From: Neodiprion pinetum | Taxonomy: Eukaryota; Arthropoda; Insecta; Hymenoptera; Diprionidae | Reading direction: 5' to 3' | DNA length: 64,000 bases | Assembly (NCBI RefSeq): GCF_021155775.2 | Contig: NC_060233.1 | Span: 25,523,456-25,587,455 of the forward strand | Position numbers and translations under genes: made by a program | The notes under the pieces: generated by a model | The model's database searches: none | Seen by the model: only the letters and a program-made list of their open reading frames with translations | What the model was told of the DNA's origin: nothing | Shown: piece after piece, positions 29,362 to 40,750 of the stretch | Layout: every line of letters starts with the position of its first letter | Numbering within the stretch: position 1 is the first letter of the stretch

Positions 29362-32089
29362 TAAAAGGGACAGAGCGCAATAGGGCCTCACCGGGAAGTT
29401 CCCCGCGGGGGACGTGCCAAGAGGTCGCGAAGTTCGACAGTTTAGCAGAGCAGAGAACCGCTCCAGTGTGGAATAGTACTAAGAATGAGGTGCCCCAACC
29501 GGCACCGGGCAACAACAACAACAACCCGGAACAGAAAATGACGGTGAGTCTCAACTGTCTACAAATTAACTTGAACAACTCGAGGGCTGCGACCGATCTA
29601 CTGGCACAAACTACCATAGACCAGCGGACAGACGTGGCCATAATCAGCGAACCTGCTAAAACAGGCAGAGGCTTGGGCAGGTGGTACAGTAGCAATAATC
29701 GGAAAGCCAGCGTCGTTATTATAAACAAAAACCTGTCAGTAAAAAAGCTGGTGGCGGGTAGGGCCTATGTGGTGGTCGAAGTAGACAAAACAGTGATCGT
29801 AAGCTGCTACCTCGCACCGAATGAAAAATGGAGGGATTACGAGAGACAGGTGGCCGAAATAGAAAATATACTGCGAGCCATACTTCACGAGGGTCCGACT
29901 AATAGAAAGAGGCGTGGGGTCATCCTGGCTGGAGACCTGAATTCCAAATCAAGGATATGGACTGACAGGACCGACCGGCGAGGGACGAGGATCGAAGAAC
30001 TGATAGATGCTCTGGACATGGTGTGTTTGAACCTGAACGGAGAGCATACCTTCGAGCGACGGGGACGGTCCGCGGTGTTAGACGTCACCATAGCAACACC
30101 GGACGTAGCTAGCCGAATATCAGGTTGGACAGTCCTAGAAGTAGAAACCCTTAGTGATCACAGGGCAATATGCTTCCGACTCCAAGGCAAGGAGGAAGCG
30201 ACAGGACAAAGGCCACCAACACAGAAGGATGGCACCCGTAAATGGATCCTCAAGAAGCTCAATGAGGCTAAGCTGAAGCGGTGTGCGAGCGAGGTGAAAA
30301 CACCAAGCAAGGGGGACCCCGAGGATATGGCGGGGGAGCTTACAAGATCCATACAAGAATTATGTGATAGGGTCATGCCAAGGCAGCGTCACGGCGGCGG
30401 AAGGAAGACCGTCTATTGGTGGAACGAGGAGATCGCGGCAGGCAGGCAAAGATGCGTAAAAACAAGAAGGTTTCTGCAAAGGGAACGAAAGAGAAGGGCA
30501 CGTATGGGGGAGCAGGTCCCCGAAGACCAGGAGGACAAGCTCCGGGGGGAGAGACGAGCACTTCGCAAGCTCATAAGAGCAAGCAAAGGCAGAGTCTGGG
30601 ATGACCTCATACGGACCATCGACGACGACGTATGGGGGAAGCCATATAAAATCGTTACAGGGAAACTAAGTAATGCCAGTGCGGGACCTTCGAATATGGA
30701 GGAAGCGATGGAGGTGTACGCCACGCTGTTCCCAGCGGGACCGACTTTGGCGCCGAGCGGCGAGGACGAAGGACGATACGAAGACCAGCGAGAGGCAGAC
30801 ACAGCCGACGGTGGACCTTTAGGCTACGCCGAAATAGACAGGGCAGTGAGGAGAATCAAGACGGGTAAGGCGCCGGGACCCGATGGCATCTACCCCGAAG
30901 TAGTGAAAAAAATTTACAGGGTGAACCCGGCCCCCTTTGGCGAAACGATAAGCAGGTGCCTCGAACGGAGATACTTCCCGAAGATCTGGAAAGAAGCAGA
31001 GCTGATCCTGATACCGAAGGGCCCGAGCAAAACCGGCGGCGAAGAAGAAGAAAAGAAAAAACAGGGATACAGTCCGATCAGCCTCCTGAGTGTCCTGGGC
31101 AAAACGCTGGAGAGAGTTGTGGATGATAGAATAAAAGGTCACCTAAAAAATAGTGGCTTCCTCAGCAAAAGTCAATACGGCTTCCGCGAAGGCCTCTCAA
31201 CGATCGACGCAGTGGACCGGGTGACGACGGCTATTAAACAGAAAACCAAGAGGATAGGCTGGGTGGCTGGGGTATGCATCGAAATAAGAAATGCGTTTAG
31301 GTCCATCCCCTGGCCGGAGATAATGGAGGCAGCGGCAACGGCCGAGCTTCCGGAAGACCCAACAGGGATCCTCAGATCATACCTACACGATAGGCACATC
31401 CAGATTAGGGCAGGGGGGAAGAGCATCAAGGCGCAACTGACAAGAGGCATCCCCCAAGGCTCGATACTGGGGCCAACCCTCTGGAATCTAGCATATAATA
31501 AAGTACTATCAAAAACATATAACACGGACATGGAGATTACCTGTTACGCGGACGATACCTTGATCCTGGTGGAGGGACGGACAGGGAAGGAGACCGCAGA
31601 GAGGGTGTCCCGTGCAGCCGCGGAGGTCATAGAACAGATCGAAACGCTAGGCCTTCAGATCGCGGTAGAAAAAACAGAGGTGGTCTTCTTTACGAAGAAA
31701 AGAGCTCCACCACCAGATACGGTACAAATCAGAGGAAAGGAGATCCATGCTACCAGAAGTATGAAATACCTAGGCATTATTCTAGACAGGAAACTGAACT
31801 ACTCGGAGCACCTGGACATGGCGTCGGCCAAGGCCATAAGAGTAATGGATAGTATCGGGAGGCTTATGCCCAATATCGGGGGACCGAAACAGGCGAGATG
31901 GAAGCTACTCGCACGCGTCGGCGAATCCATCGTAATGTACGGTGCTCAAATCTGGGGCGACGAGGCCAGAAAGGAGACGCGATCCAGGAAGCTCAGGGTA
32001 GTTCAAAGGGCATGCGCACTGAGGGTTGCGTCGGCGTACCGAACGGCACCCAATGAGGCTCCTACCGTAATCGCAGGTATACAACCTCT

Positions 32090-32241
32090 CCCCCCACAGG
32101 GTCGCCACCTTGTCGTGGTGTGGGGGGCTTGATGCTCTTCGCGATGGACTGCTGGAGCGATGCCGGCGGGGCCTTCGGGCCCCAGCAGGTCCTACCTTGC
32201 CGGTAAGGTTCACAGGGAGTGGAGGGTGACTAACGGCGACC
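32090..32241 (+). ncRNA. Candidate HDV-like self-cleaving ribozyme at the R1-B 5' end
   Basis: P1 is CCCCCCAC (32090-32097) with GTGGGGGG (32120-32127), 8 bp. The intervening 22 nt hold the P2 5' strand GGTCGCC (32100-32106), P3 ACC/GGT and the same loop TTGTCGT (32110-32116) as R1-C. The P2 partner GGCGACC is at 32235-32241, preceded by TGACTAAC, again a C followed by TAA. Between P1 and P2 lies a strong hairpin with GGGGCC, TTCG, GGCCCC (32168-32183) inside a longer GACTGCT/AGCAGGTC pairing, suitable as an extended P4. P1 begins at the element's first base. P1 and P2 sequences differ from R1-C but pairing is kept. Confidence 0.68.
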
Positions 32242-32268
32242 TAAGGGAGGGACCCTGAATAAAAACCC

Positions 32269-35042
32269 ATGACGGAAGAGGAGTTAAGAGCAACACTTAC
32301 GGTGCAAGGGATCGGAGCCCTAGTGCCGGCGGGGAACGATGGTAAGCGAGCAGGCCACACCCCGTCGTCATCATATGACTGCAAGACCACACGGACATAC
32401 ATTAACAACCGGAGGCTCAGTGGTATCACCCCACAGCAAAGCCCGGATAGGTACTACACCTTGGACAACGTCACCATCCTAAGTCCAGAGTATAGCACGC
32501 CAATCAGACACCAGGAAGAGGAAGAACCGTCTATGGAAGAATCGTTGAGCCTGAAAAATGCAATTAGAAGGGCCAACGCGGTCATAGAGATTCTGCTGGA
32601 CATAGGGGAAAAAATTCGCAAATCTTACGGGCGAAGCGTGAACCTCAAGAGGGAGGCGCGGGCAGAGGCCGACAACCTGTCCGCCAGACTGAATAGAGAA
32701 CTCATGGATGCGATCAATTGCCCAGAAACGCAGGAAGAGGTCGAGAGGGTCCAGATGCTGATAATGAGCTGGCCGAGCAGGATTGGGACAGTTATGTTCA
32801 CGGTCTCGGGATCCAGGCGCTTCAGTGGAGCGATCATCAACGAGATGGAGCAACTCAGGGACCACGGTCAATGGACCATCAACAGATGGAGCGAGAACGC
32901 GCCGCTGAATCTGACCGACGAGGAAATACAGGAGAAGAGAACTTCCTGGACGGCTCCAGAGAGCAGGCGACCAAAGCGAAAAAAGAACTTAGAAAGCGAC
33001 GGCAGCTGTGAGGATGCGAGGGAGAACCCGGTGGGCCGAGCATACAAAAAGACACGAGACACAGACGAGAACGCAAGAGGGTCACACCTCCCGTCCCCCA
33101 CGCTGGAAAGGGAGATACAGGAAGCGGAGGCACCCCACATGAACAGTACACCCAGCCAGGGAGCAACAACTTCCGCCGGGAGATCGGATAAACGGACGAC
33201 AACGCCCACCCCGATAGGACCCAAACCGAACGAGGAGGAGCCACGGGGAAAAAAAACACATTAAGCGAAAGAAGAACGGTGATGATCCGGGCTGAGGGCA
33301 GGACCTACCCTGAACTCACCACGGAACTCAAGAACAAAATTCAGACCGACGACATCAAGGTGTATGGGATCAGACGGGCGAGAGGAAAAGAGGACGCCCT
33401 GGCGATGGTGTTTGGACACGCGGACGCAACGCAACTGGTAAGCAGACTCCAGGGCGAAGGGCTCACGGCTGAGGTCATGGGAGACAGGAGGAAGAGGACC
33501 ATTATACAGAATGTGGAAGCCACAGCAACGACCGAAGAAATCACTGAGGCAGTAAACCGGGCCACAGGTGGACAGGCGGAGGTGATCTTCGTCAAGAACA
33601 CACTACGGGGCACTCTCACGGTGTGCATCGGGGCCCCCGGTAAGGTGGTCGATGCCCTTCTTCGACAGAGACATTTGAAGATCGGCTGGACGCAAGCCCG
33701 GGCTAGGGAATATGTCCAGGACAGTAGATGCTACAAATGCGGGACGGTCGGCCACGTAGCAGGGGAATGCAGGGAAGCAACGAAGGTTTGCTTCAGATGT
33801 AAGAAGCCGGGTCACGTGGAGAAGGAGTGTGAAACGCAACAGATGGAGATCGTGAATAAGGGAGGAGAGGGAAACGGAGCTCCCAAGGCTGCCACCCACC
33901 CAAACCAAACCGCAGCGAAGGGACAGACGATGAGCAGGGCGACGCAGCCGGTAATAAGCGCGACGGAAAGAGTGCTGAGAGGCACACGCACCTTCAGGTC
34001 CATCGGGGTGCAAACGACAAGTTGGGAGGATGGACCTACTTCTACTTCTACCAACACACCGAGAACCGAGGGCCTATCTCGCCCAAGGGTAATCAGCTAC
34101 GCACAGGCGGCCAAGTCGAGCGACCTGGCAAGATATCGAGCACCGCGTACCCCAACGGCAACCACCTCTAATGGGGCGACCAGAGGAGCGGGGAAGACAA
34201 ATCGACAAGACGCCGGGCCCGCCCCCGATCGACGGGGAGAACCTGGGACACAACAAACGCGGCGCAGCAACAACACGAGAGGGGTCGCACTTAGGATTAA
34301 GGTAAAGGGGGAAGAATACGAGAGAACCCTGGCCCGGATTAAGGCGAGTATCCCACCACCGGTAGGCGGGGGATTGAGGGGCATAAGGAAAAGCAGGGAT
34401 GGGTCTCTCTTAATGATCTTTGAAGAAATGAAAATAGCCAGGGAGATGGCAGAACTGGCTACAGAAAAGTTGGGGGAGGGTGTGGACGTCAGTTTACTAG
34501 GCGACAGGGAGACGTTTAAGATCCGGGGTCTGGACGTACTGGTACAAGAGCAGGAAATTCTAGCCGCCCTCGCCAGTGCGGTACCCACAGAGTCTGAGGA
34601 CAGAGATCAGACGGAGATATTGAAAATTTTCACGTACCCCTGGATGGAGAGAGCGGCTATAGTCAGAACCAGTCGGCGCACCTGGCAATCTCTGAGGAGC
34701 ATGGGAATAATAAAGATAGGTTGGACCACGGCCAGAATCATAACGGGTATACAAGGCACGCGTTGCAAAAAATGCAATAGACAAGGACATAAGGAAGAAG
34801 TGTGCCGGGGTCCCGGGGGACAGGGAAGACACAAAAACCCACAAATACCACCACAATCCAGAAACAGAGTTAATGGAATACCAGCGGAAAGACACCCGGA
34901 CATGGACGTGAACATAGACACACAGATGGACGTCACCGGGGAACAGGCCGCTGCCCCAGTGGGATGTAGTACGAGAATCGAATTAACCCTACCAGGCGCG
35001 GACACAGACCTTAATGCCCACAATGAAGAGGAACAACAGTAA
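32269..35042 (+). pseudogene. R1-B ORF1 with two zinc-knuckle modules, one frameshift
   Basis: ATG 32269 (MTEEELRATL) opens 331 codons. These include a charged helical region (KNAIRRANAVIEILLDIGE, LSARLNRELMD) and a basic linker (RPKRKKNLESD). A run of eight A at 33249-33256 shifts the frame to a stop at 33264. The continuation is in the next frame from about 33250 to TAA 35040-35042. There the first module ends with CYKCGTVGHVAGEC (about 33729) and CFRCKKPGHVEKEC (about 33789). A second module, opening ALRIKVKGEEYERTL (about 34290), ends with CKKCNRQGHKEEVC (about 34764). The modules share IKIGWT-type text before the knuckles and look like an ancient internal duplication. Role: RNA binding in the LINE particle. 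Confidence 0.86.
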
Positions 35043-38000
35043 TACCAACCTCAACTTCATCCAAATTAATCTTAATAACTCGAGAACAGCCTCGGATTTA
35101 CTCAGACAAATGGTGGGAACAATGAATGTAGACGTGGTCATTGTTAGTGAGCCCTCCAGGACAGGCCGGGGTTTTGGGAACTGGTACTCCAGCAATGACG
35201 GTAAGGCCAGCATTATTACAACACGCAGAGATCTGAAAGTGCGGAAGCTAGCCACGGGCAAGACGTTCGTAGCCGTGGAAGTGGAAAACATCATAGTCAT
35301 CAGCTGCTACCTCCCGCCCATTGACAAGTGGCAAGACTTTAATAAACAGGTCTCCGACCTAGAGAAGATGTTCGAGACCGTGCGGAAACCGGCACTAAAG
35401 GAGAATAAGACGACAGGACTCATACTAGCGGGGGACCTGAACGCTAAGTCGCGACTCTGGACGGACAGGACGGAACGGAGGGGAAGCAGGATCGAGGAAA
35501 TGATAAGCAGCTACGACCTGCTATGTCTCAACGAACACGGTGTACCAACCTTCGAGCGCAGGGGCTCAATGGCAGTTCTGGACATCACGCTGGCATCACC
35601 AGAAATAGCAGCCAGGGCGCACAGCTGGAGAGTGTTGGAGGATGAGACCCTGAGCGACCACAGGGCCATCGCTTACACAATCGAAGCGACTACGAGCAGC
35701 GCCATGAAAGCAAAACAGAAAGAGCGACAAATTAACACCAGGACGAACTGGAGCTTGAAAAAACTGAACCGCTCCAAACTTGAGAAGCTTTTAAAGATCA
35801 TGGACAGACCGGGCAACGGAAGCCCGAACGAACTAGCTCAGGCCTTGAAGGCGAAAATACAGGACATATGCGACGCGGCGATGCCAAAGGTCCCAAAAGA
35901 AGGAAGAAGAAGAGCCGCCTTCTGGTGGAACGATGACATCGCGAAGGAGAGGAGAGGCTGTATGCGCATGCGCAGGGAGCTGCAGCGTGAGCGAAGGAAG
36001 AGGAAGGCTTCGGACCCCATCCTTGAAATCAAGGAAGATGAACTGAGGGAGAAGAGGCGGCACCTCCGCAAGCGAATTAAACAAAGCAAGGGTAAATTTA
36101 AGCTTGGGATGAATTACTGGCCACAGTTGATGAGGACGTATGGGGCAAGCCATACAAGATTATAAGAAGAAAGATAAACAACCTAAACGGGCCACCTACA
36201 AACATTGAGGAGGCCATGAAGGTAGTCTCGGAACTCTTCCCAGATGGCCCAACGCTAAGCACTGAGGACGATGGGGAGATAAAGCAGGCACACGGATCCG
36301 AAGTCGGGCACAGTGCAGCGACGCAAGAAGAGGTGGACCTAGCCGTAAGACGGATCAAGGCGGGAAAGGCACCCGGTCCAGACGGCATCCATCCCGAAAT
36401 CGTAAAACAAATATACAGGCATAACCCCCTCCCACTCCGGGAGGTACTGATCAGATGCTTTGACCTCGGCTGCGTCCCGGACATCTGGAAGACTGCCGAC
36501 TTGGTCCTTATACCCAAGGGAAATACTGCACCGACGACGGGTCAACCTAAGAAATACCGCCCGATAAGTCTGATTAGTGTATTGGGGAAAACGTTGGAGA
36601 GGATGATAGACACTAGAATAAAAGACCACCTGAGGTCCACACAATACATCAGCAGGCACCAATACGGCTTTAGAGAAGGCCTCTCTACTATAAACGCCAT
36701 CCAACAAGTGATAGACAGGATAAGGCATGGACTTGGGCGTAAGAGATGGGTGGCAGGGATATGCATAGACATTAAGAATGCCTTCGGCACAGTCCCATGG
36801 CCAGAAATAATAAGAACAGCTAGACAGGCAGACCTCCCGGAACACATAACGAGGCTTATACGCTCGTACCTCAGAGACAGACTGGTTAACGTTAACGCCG
36901 GGGGGGAAAATAGAACCGCTGAGCTAATCAGGGGGGTTGCACAGGGATCCATCCTAGGACCAACACTTTGGAACCTAGCGTATAACGAAGTGCTGACGAA
37001 CACTTATAGGACGCCGGACATGTCGCTGACGTGTTACGCGGATGACACGCTCATCCTTTTGGAAGGGAAATCAGCCGAAGAAACCGCGGACAAGGCAGCA
37101 AGGGCAGCGGAAGAGGTGATTGAGCGGATAGAGGCACTCGGACTCGAGATTGCGGTGCAAAAAACCGAAATTGTCTTTTTCACAAGACGAAGAACACAAA
37201 TACCGAAAAGTGTACAAATCAGAGGTCTCAATATACCTATTGGGAAGGTACTCCGATACCTAGGAATATACCTTGACCATAAACTGAGTTTCGCAACACA
37301 CCTCGAGAAAACCACGAAAAAGGCTATCGGTGTGACGAACGAGGTAGGGAGAATCATGCCCAACACAGGCGGCCCTAGGCAAACCAGGAGAAGACTCTTG
37401 GCCCGAGTAGGGGAATCAATCGCCCTATACGGTGCCCAAATATGGGGCAAAAACATGAATATAGAGGCCAGAGCGAAGAAACTTAGAGATATCCACAGGG
37501 CGGGCGCAAAGAGAGTGACCTCGGCCTACAGGACAGTGTCAAATGCAGCACTGGCGGTCGTTGCGGGAATTCAACCTATGGAGCTGACAGCCCAGCAAAG
37601 ATACAGGCAATGGCAACAAGAGGAGAGGATCTGGGCGCAGGACACCAGCAAAAATCTAACAAGGGCGGAGCGGAAAGCCATACACAAACAAGAAGGAAGG
37701 CAAGCGGCGAAGTGGGCACTGGAACAGTGGAAGGAGGCGTGGAGAAGCGACACGACCACTGGTCAGTGGACCAGGCGCTTAATAAAGGACATAGAGCCCT
37801 GGCTGACGAGAAAACATGGGGAAGGCAGCTACCACCTAACCCAGGCCCTAACTGGACATGGGGCCTTCAACAGTTACCTACATCGCTTCCATCGCCGCCG
37901 GGAGGCAAAATGCTCCTTCTGCACTGCACACAACGACGACGCGGAACACACCATCTTCTGGTGCCCAAAGTGGGCCCCCTCCAGGGACCACAGATGGCGG

Positions 38001-38141
38001 GGAAACTTAGGAGTACAGATGAGCCCGGACAACCTGATCCCCGAAATGCTGAAGAACAAAGCAAGATGGGAAGAGATTAGCGCGGTGATCCATGAGATCA
38101 TGACATCGAAAGAAAGGTATGATAGGGACATGGGGTACTGA
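35023..38141 (+). pseudogene. R1-B ORF2: endonuclease, RT and zinc knuckle, one frameshift
   Basis: ATG 35023 overlaps the ORF1 end by 20 bp, typical of R1-clade reinitiation. The endonuclease has FIQINLNNSRT, SEPSRTGRGFG (35151), LAGDLNAKSRLW (35427) and LSDHRAIAY (35652). A one-base shift at about 36090-36105 ends the frame at 36165, and the true sequence continues in the 36216-38141 frame. RT shows YRPISLISVLGKTLE (36556), CIDIKNAFGTVPW with the catalytic Asp intact (36763), AQGSILGPTLWN (36938) and CYADDTLIL (37031). The C-terminal knuckle is CSFCTAHNDDAEHTIFWC (about 37918). The stop is TGA 38139-38141. Apart from the one shift it looks competent. Confidence 0.9.
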
Positions 38142-39315
38142 ATCCCCCAACCTAGTATACATACACATGACTAAATATCAAATAACCGATGATTTATTTA
38201 TTTATTTATTTCTTCATTCATATTTACACCATGTCTATTGACAAGTTTTAACACCGTAACGTACTTCTATGTCTATTTTAAACTATATACTAATTTACCT
38301 ATCCTTCTTACTTTACACACTGACCATCCATTTACTCTATTTACTTATTTATTCATTCACACTTACACCACGTCTATTGACAAGTTTTACCATCGTGACT
38401 TACTCCTATTTCTATTTTAAACTATATAATAATTTTACAAGACATCTACTTACCTATTCTGATAATTTTACACACTGACTTTCCTTTAACTCTATTTATC
38501 TATTTATTTATCTACATTTATACCTTGTCTATTGACAAGTTTTAAACATCGTAACGTCCTTCCATGTCTACTTCAAACTATATACTAATTTACCTATTTT
38601 ACTTTTTACACACTGACTATCCTTTTACTCTATTTATCTATTTATTTATCTACATTTACACCTTGTCTATTGACAAGTTTTAAACATCGTAACGTCCTTC
38701 CATGTCTATTTTAAACTATATACTAATTTACCTATTTTACTTTTTACACACTGACTATCCTTTTACTCTATTTATCTATTTATTTATCTACATTTACACC
38801 TTGTCTATTGACAAGTTTTAAACATCGTAACGTCCTTCCATGTCTATTTTAAACTATATACTAATTTATCTATTTTACTTTTGACACACTTACTATCCGT
38901 TTACTCTATTTATTTATTCATCTTCTCACATTCACACCGCAGAGAGTTAAGATAAGAGGGTGCTCAAATAGTGGGACCTTCGCCTACACAGAAGTTAGAT
39001 AAGAACCAAGAGTGCCTAATATCCCTTGGAAGGGGGCTACCCCGCGTCCCCACGGGGAGGGGCTCGCGACCAGGGGCGACTGCCATAGCCAGTCCGAAGC
39101 CCGGTTGAGAAAAGTAGACGGGCCTAACTGAACCTAACTTTGTCCCCAGCTGGCTACCCCCGGGTAGGCGAGATGAGGGCGCATGGGCAGGCCTCCTCAG
39201 GGGGGCACGCTACGGTGCCACACCACGTCGACTGGATCGGGTGTAAGATGTAATGCCGAAAGGCGGTTCCTTGCCCCCGAGCTGAGGAACTCCAACTTGG
39301 CGGTAGATCTTCGGC
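38142..39315 (+). repeat. R1-B 3' UTR with tandem ~139-bp repeats
   Basis: CTATTGACAAGTTTTA recurs at about 38233, 38374, 38529, 38667 and 38806, in units of about 139-155 bp made of TTTATTTAT tracts. The last three are almost identical. From 38939 (CGCAGAGAGTTAAGA) the sequence is GC-rich and matches the R1-A 3' end up to TCTTCGGC before the A tail. Confidence 0.85.
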
Positions 39316-39903
39316 AAAAAAAAAAAAAAAAAAGGTATACAACCTCTGGAGATAACGGCGCAGAAATGGAGGCGGCAGTGGACCAAGGGAGGAGCGAGAC
39401 GGGAGATGGAAATCAACCAAACCCCGAGGCAGAGAAAAGAGGAGATGAGAAGAGAGGCGGAGGAGGCAACGTCCTGGGCGAGAAAAGAGTGGTGCGCCAG
39501 GTGGAGGGACCACCAAAACACCAGTAACTGGACCAAGATACTCATAAAGGACCCGAATAAATGGTTGGACAGGACGCATGGGAAGATAAGTTACCATCTG
39601 ATGCAGATGCTTACTGGACACGGGACGTTCAACGAATACCTGCACAGATTCCGGAAACGAACAGCGGCAGGATGTGGCTACTGTACTGCGGCCTCAGACA
39701 GCGTCGAACACACAATCTTTAGGTGCCAAAAATGGAATACAGTGAGAGGTCAATCCTGGAAGAAGAGGACAGGGGAACCACTAAGCCCGGACAACATCGT
39801 CGAGGAGTTGCTCTCCAGCGAGAAAAGGTGGAAGGAGATCGCGGCAATAATCTACCAGATCATCTCAACAAAAGATAAGGGTGATAGAAATAATGGCTTC
39901 TGA

Positions 39904-40750
39904 CAAAAGAGAACCATCTTGTGAGTCTTAAAAGATTCTTACTTACTCACTTATATAATGCATTGTAGATATTGACATGTTTTATCATCGTCACTTACTT
40001 CCATTCCTATTTCAAACTATATACTGATTTATACACCAATTTACCTACTCTATCTATTTTACATACTGACTATTTATCGATCTATTTATTCTATCTATTT
40101 ATTCTGACTATTCATATTCAATTCATTTATTTATTCATACTTTGCACCAAGTCTATTGACAAGTTTTACCATCGTGACTTACTCCTATTTTTATTTTAAA
40201 CTATATACTAATTTACAAGACACCTATTTACCTATTTTGCTTATTTTACACACTGACTATCCATTTACTCTATTTATTTATTCTATTTATTCTATTTGTT
40301 CCATTTATCCTATTTATTGATTCCAACTATTGTACATCACCTACTCCTAGTTGATTGTACATAGAAGTAAGACGGTTTCTTTTCTCAAATCGCAGAGAGT
40401 TAAAGATAAGAGGGTGCTTCAAATAGTAGGACCTTAGCTTATACAGAAGTGAGATATTAACCGAGAGTGCTTAACATCCCTTGGAAGGGGGCTACACCGC
40501 GTCCCCACGGGGAGGGGCTCCCGACCAGGGGCGACTGCCATAGCCGGTCCGAAGCCCGGTTGAGAAAAGTAGACGGGCCTAACTGAGCCTTAGTTTGTCC
40601 CCAGCTGGCTACCCCCGGTGGGCAGGCCTCCTCAGGGGGGCACGCTACGGTGCCCCACCACGCCGACTGGATCGGGTGTAGGACGTAATGCCGAAAGGCG
40701 GTTCCTTGCCCCCGAGCTGAGGAACTCCAACTCGGTGGTAGATCTTCGGC
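39904..40750 (+). other. R1-A 3' UTR
   Basis: The first part is AT-rich, with TATTTATTTATT tracts and two copies of a TATTGACAAGTTTTA-type unit (about 39970 and 40153). The last 350 bp (from CGCAGAGAGTTAAAG, 40390) are GC-rich and closely match the R1-B 3' end, including CCGAAAGGCGG and GATCTTCGGC right before the A tail. This conserved 3' end is the likely recognition region for the element's RT. Confidence 0.75.

Larger units (their letters stand above)
32090..39333 (+). mobile_element. R1-B: nearly full-length R1-clade LINE inserted in R1-A ORF2
   Basis: 7244 bp, bounded by the perfect 14-bp duplication GGTATACAACCTCT (32076-32089 and 39334-39347) and ending in an 18-A tail. It has a short 5' UTR with a ribozyme-like fold, two ORFs overlapping by 20 bp, and a 1.2-kb 3' UTR. 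Each ORF is broken by one frameshift. It inserted into a copy of its own family. Confidence 0.92.
29539..39903 (+). pseudogene. R1-A ORF2: endonuclease, reverse transcriptase, zinc knuckle; split by R1-B
   Basis: The frame is open from 29322, but the first ATG opening the endonuclease is 29539 (MTVSLNCLQINLNN). The endonuclease has ISEPAKTGRG, LAGDLNSKSRIW (about 29925) and LSDHRAICF (about 30155). RT blocks are GYSPISLLSVLGKTLE (about 31065), YGFREGLSTIDA (31178), PQGSILGPTLWN (31450) and CYADDTLIL (31533). In motif A the usual catalytic Asp is Glu (VCIEIRNAF, about 31270). R1-B interrupts after GIQPL at 32089. The frame resumes at 39334, duplicating 14 bp, and ends at TGA 39901-39903 after CGYCTAASDSVEHTIFRC, the R1-type C-terminal CCHC. 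Apart from the insertion and the Asp-to-Glu change, no lesion is visible. Confidence 0.88.

Noticed and set aside
38210..38935. Tandem TTTATTTAT units considered as satellite DNA or a CRISPR-like array
   Set aside because: They lie wholly in the R1-B 3' UTR with a shorter version in R1-A; spacers are not unique and the organism is eukaryotic.
39154..39645. Minus-strand ORF of 163 codons across the R1-B tail
   Set aside because: It crosses the R1-B/R1-A junction and reads the A tail as poly-Phe; a shadow of the R1 sequence.
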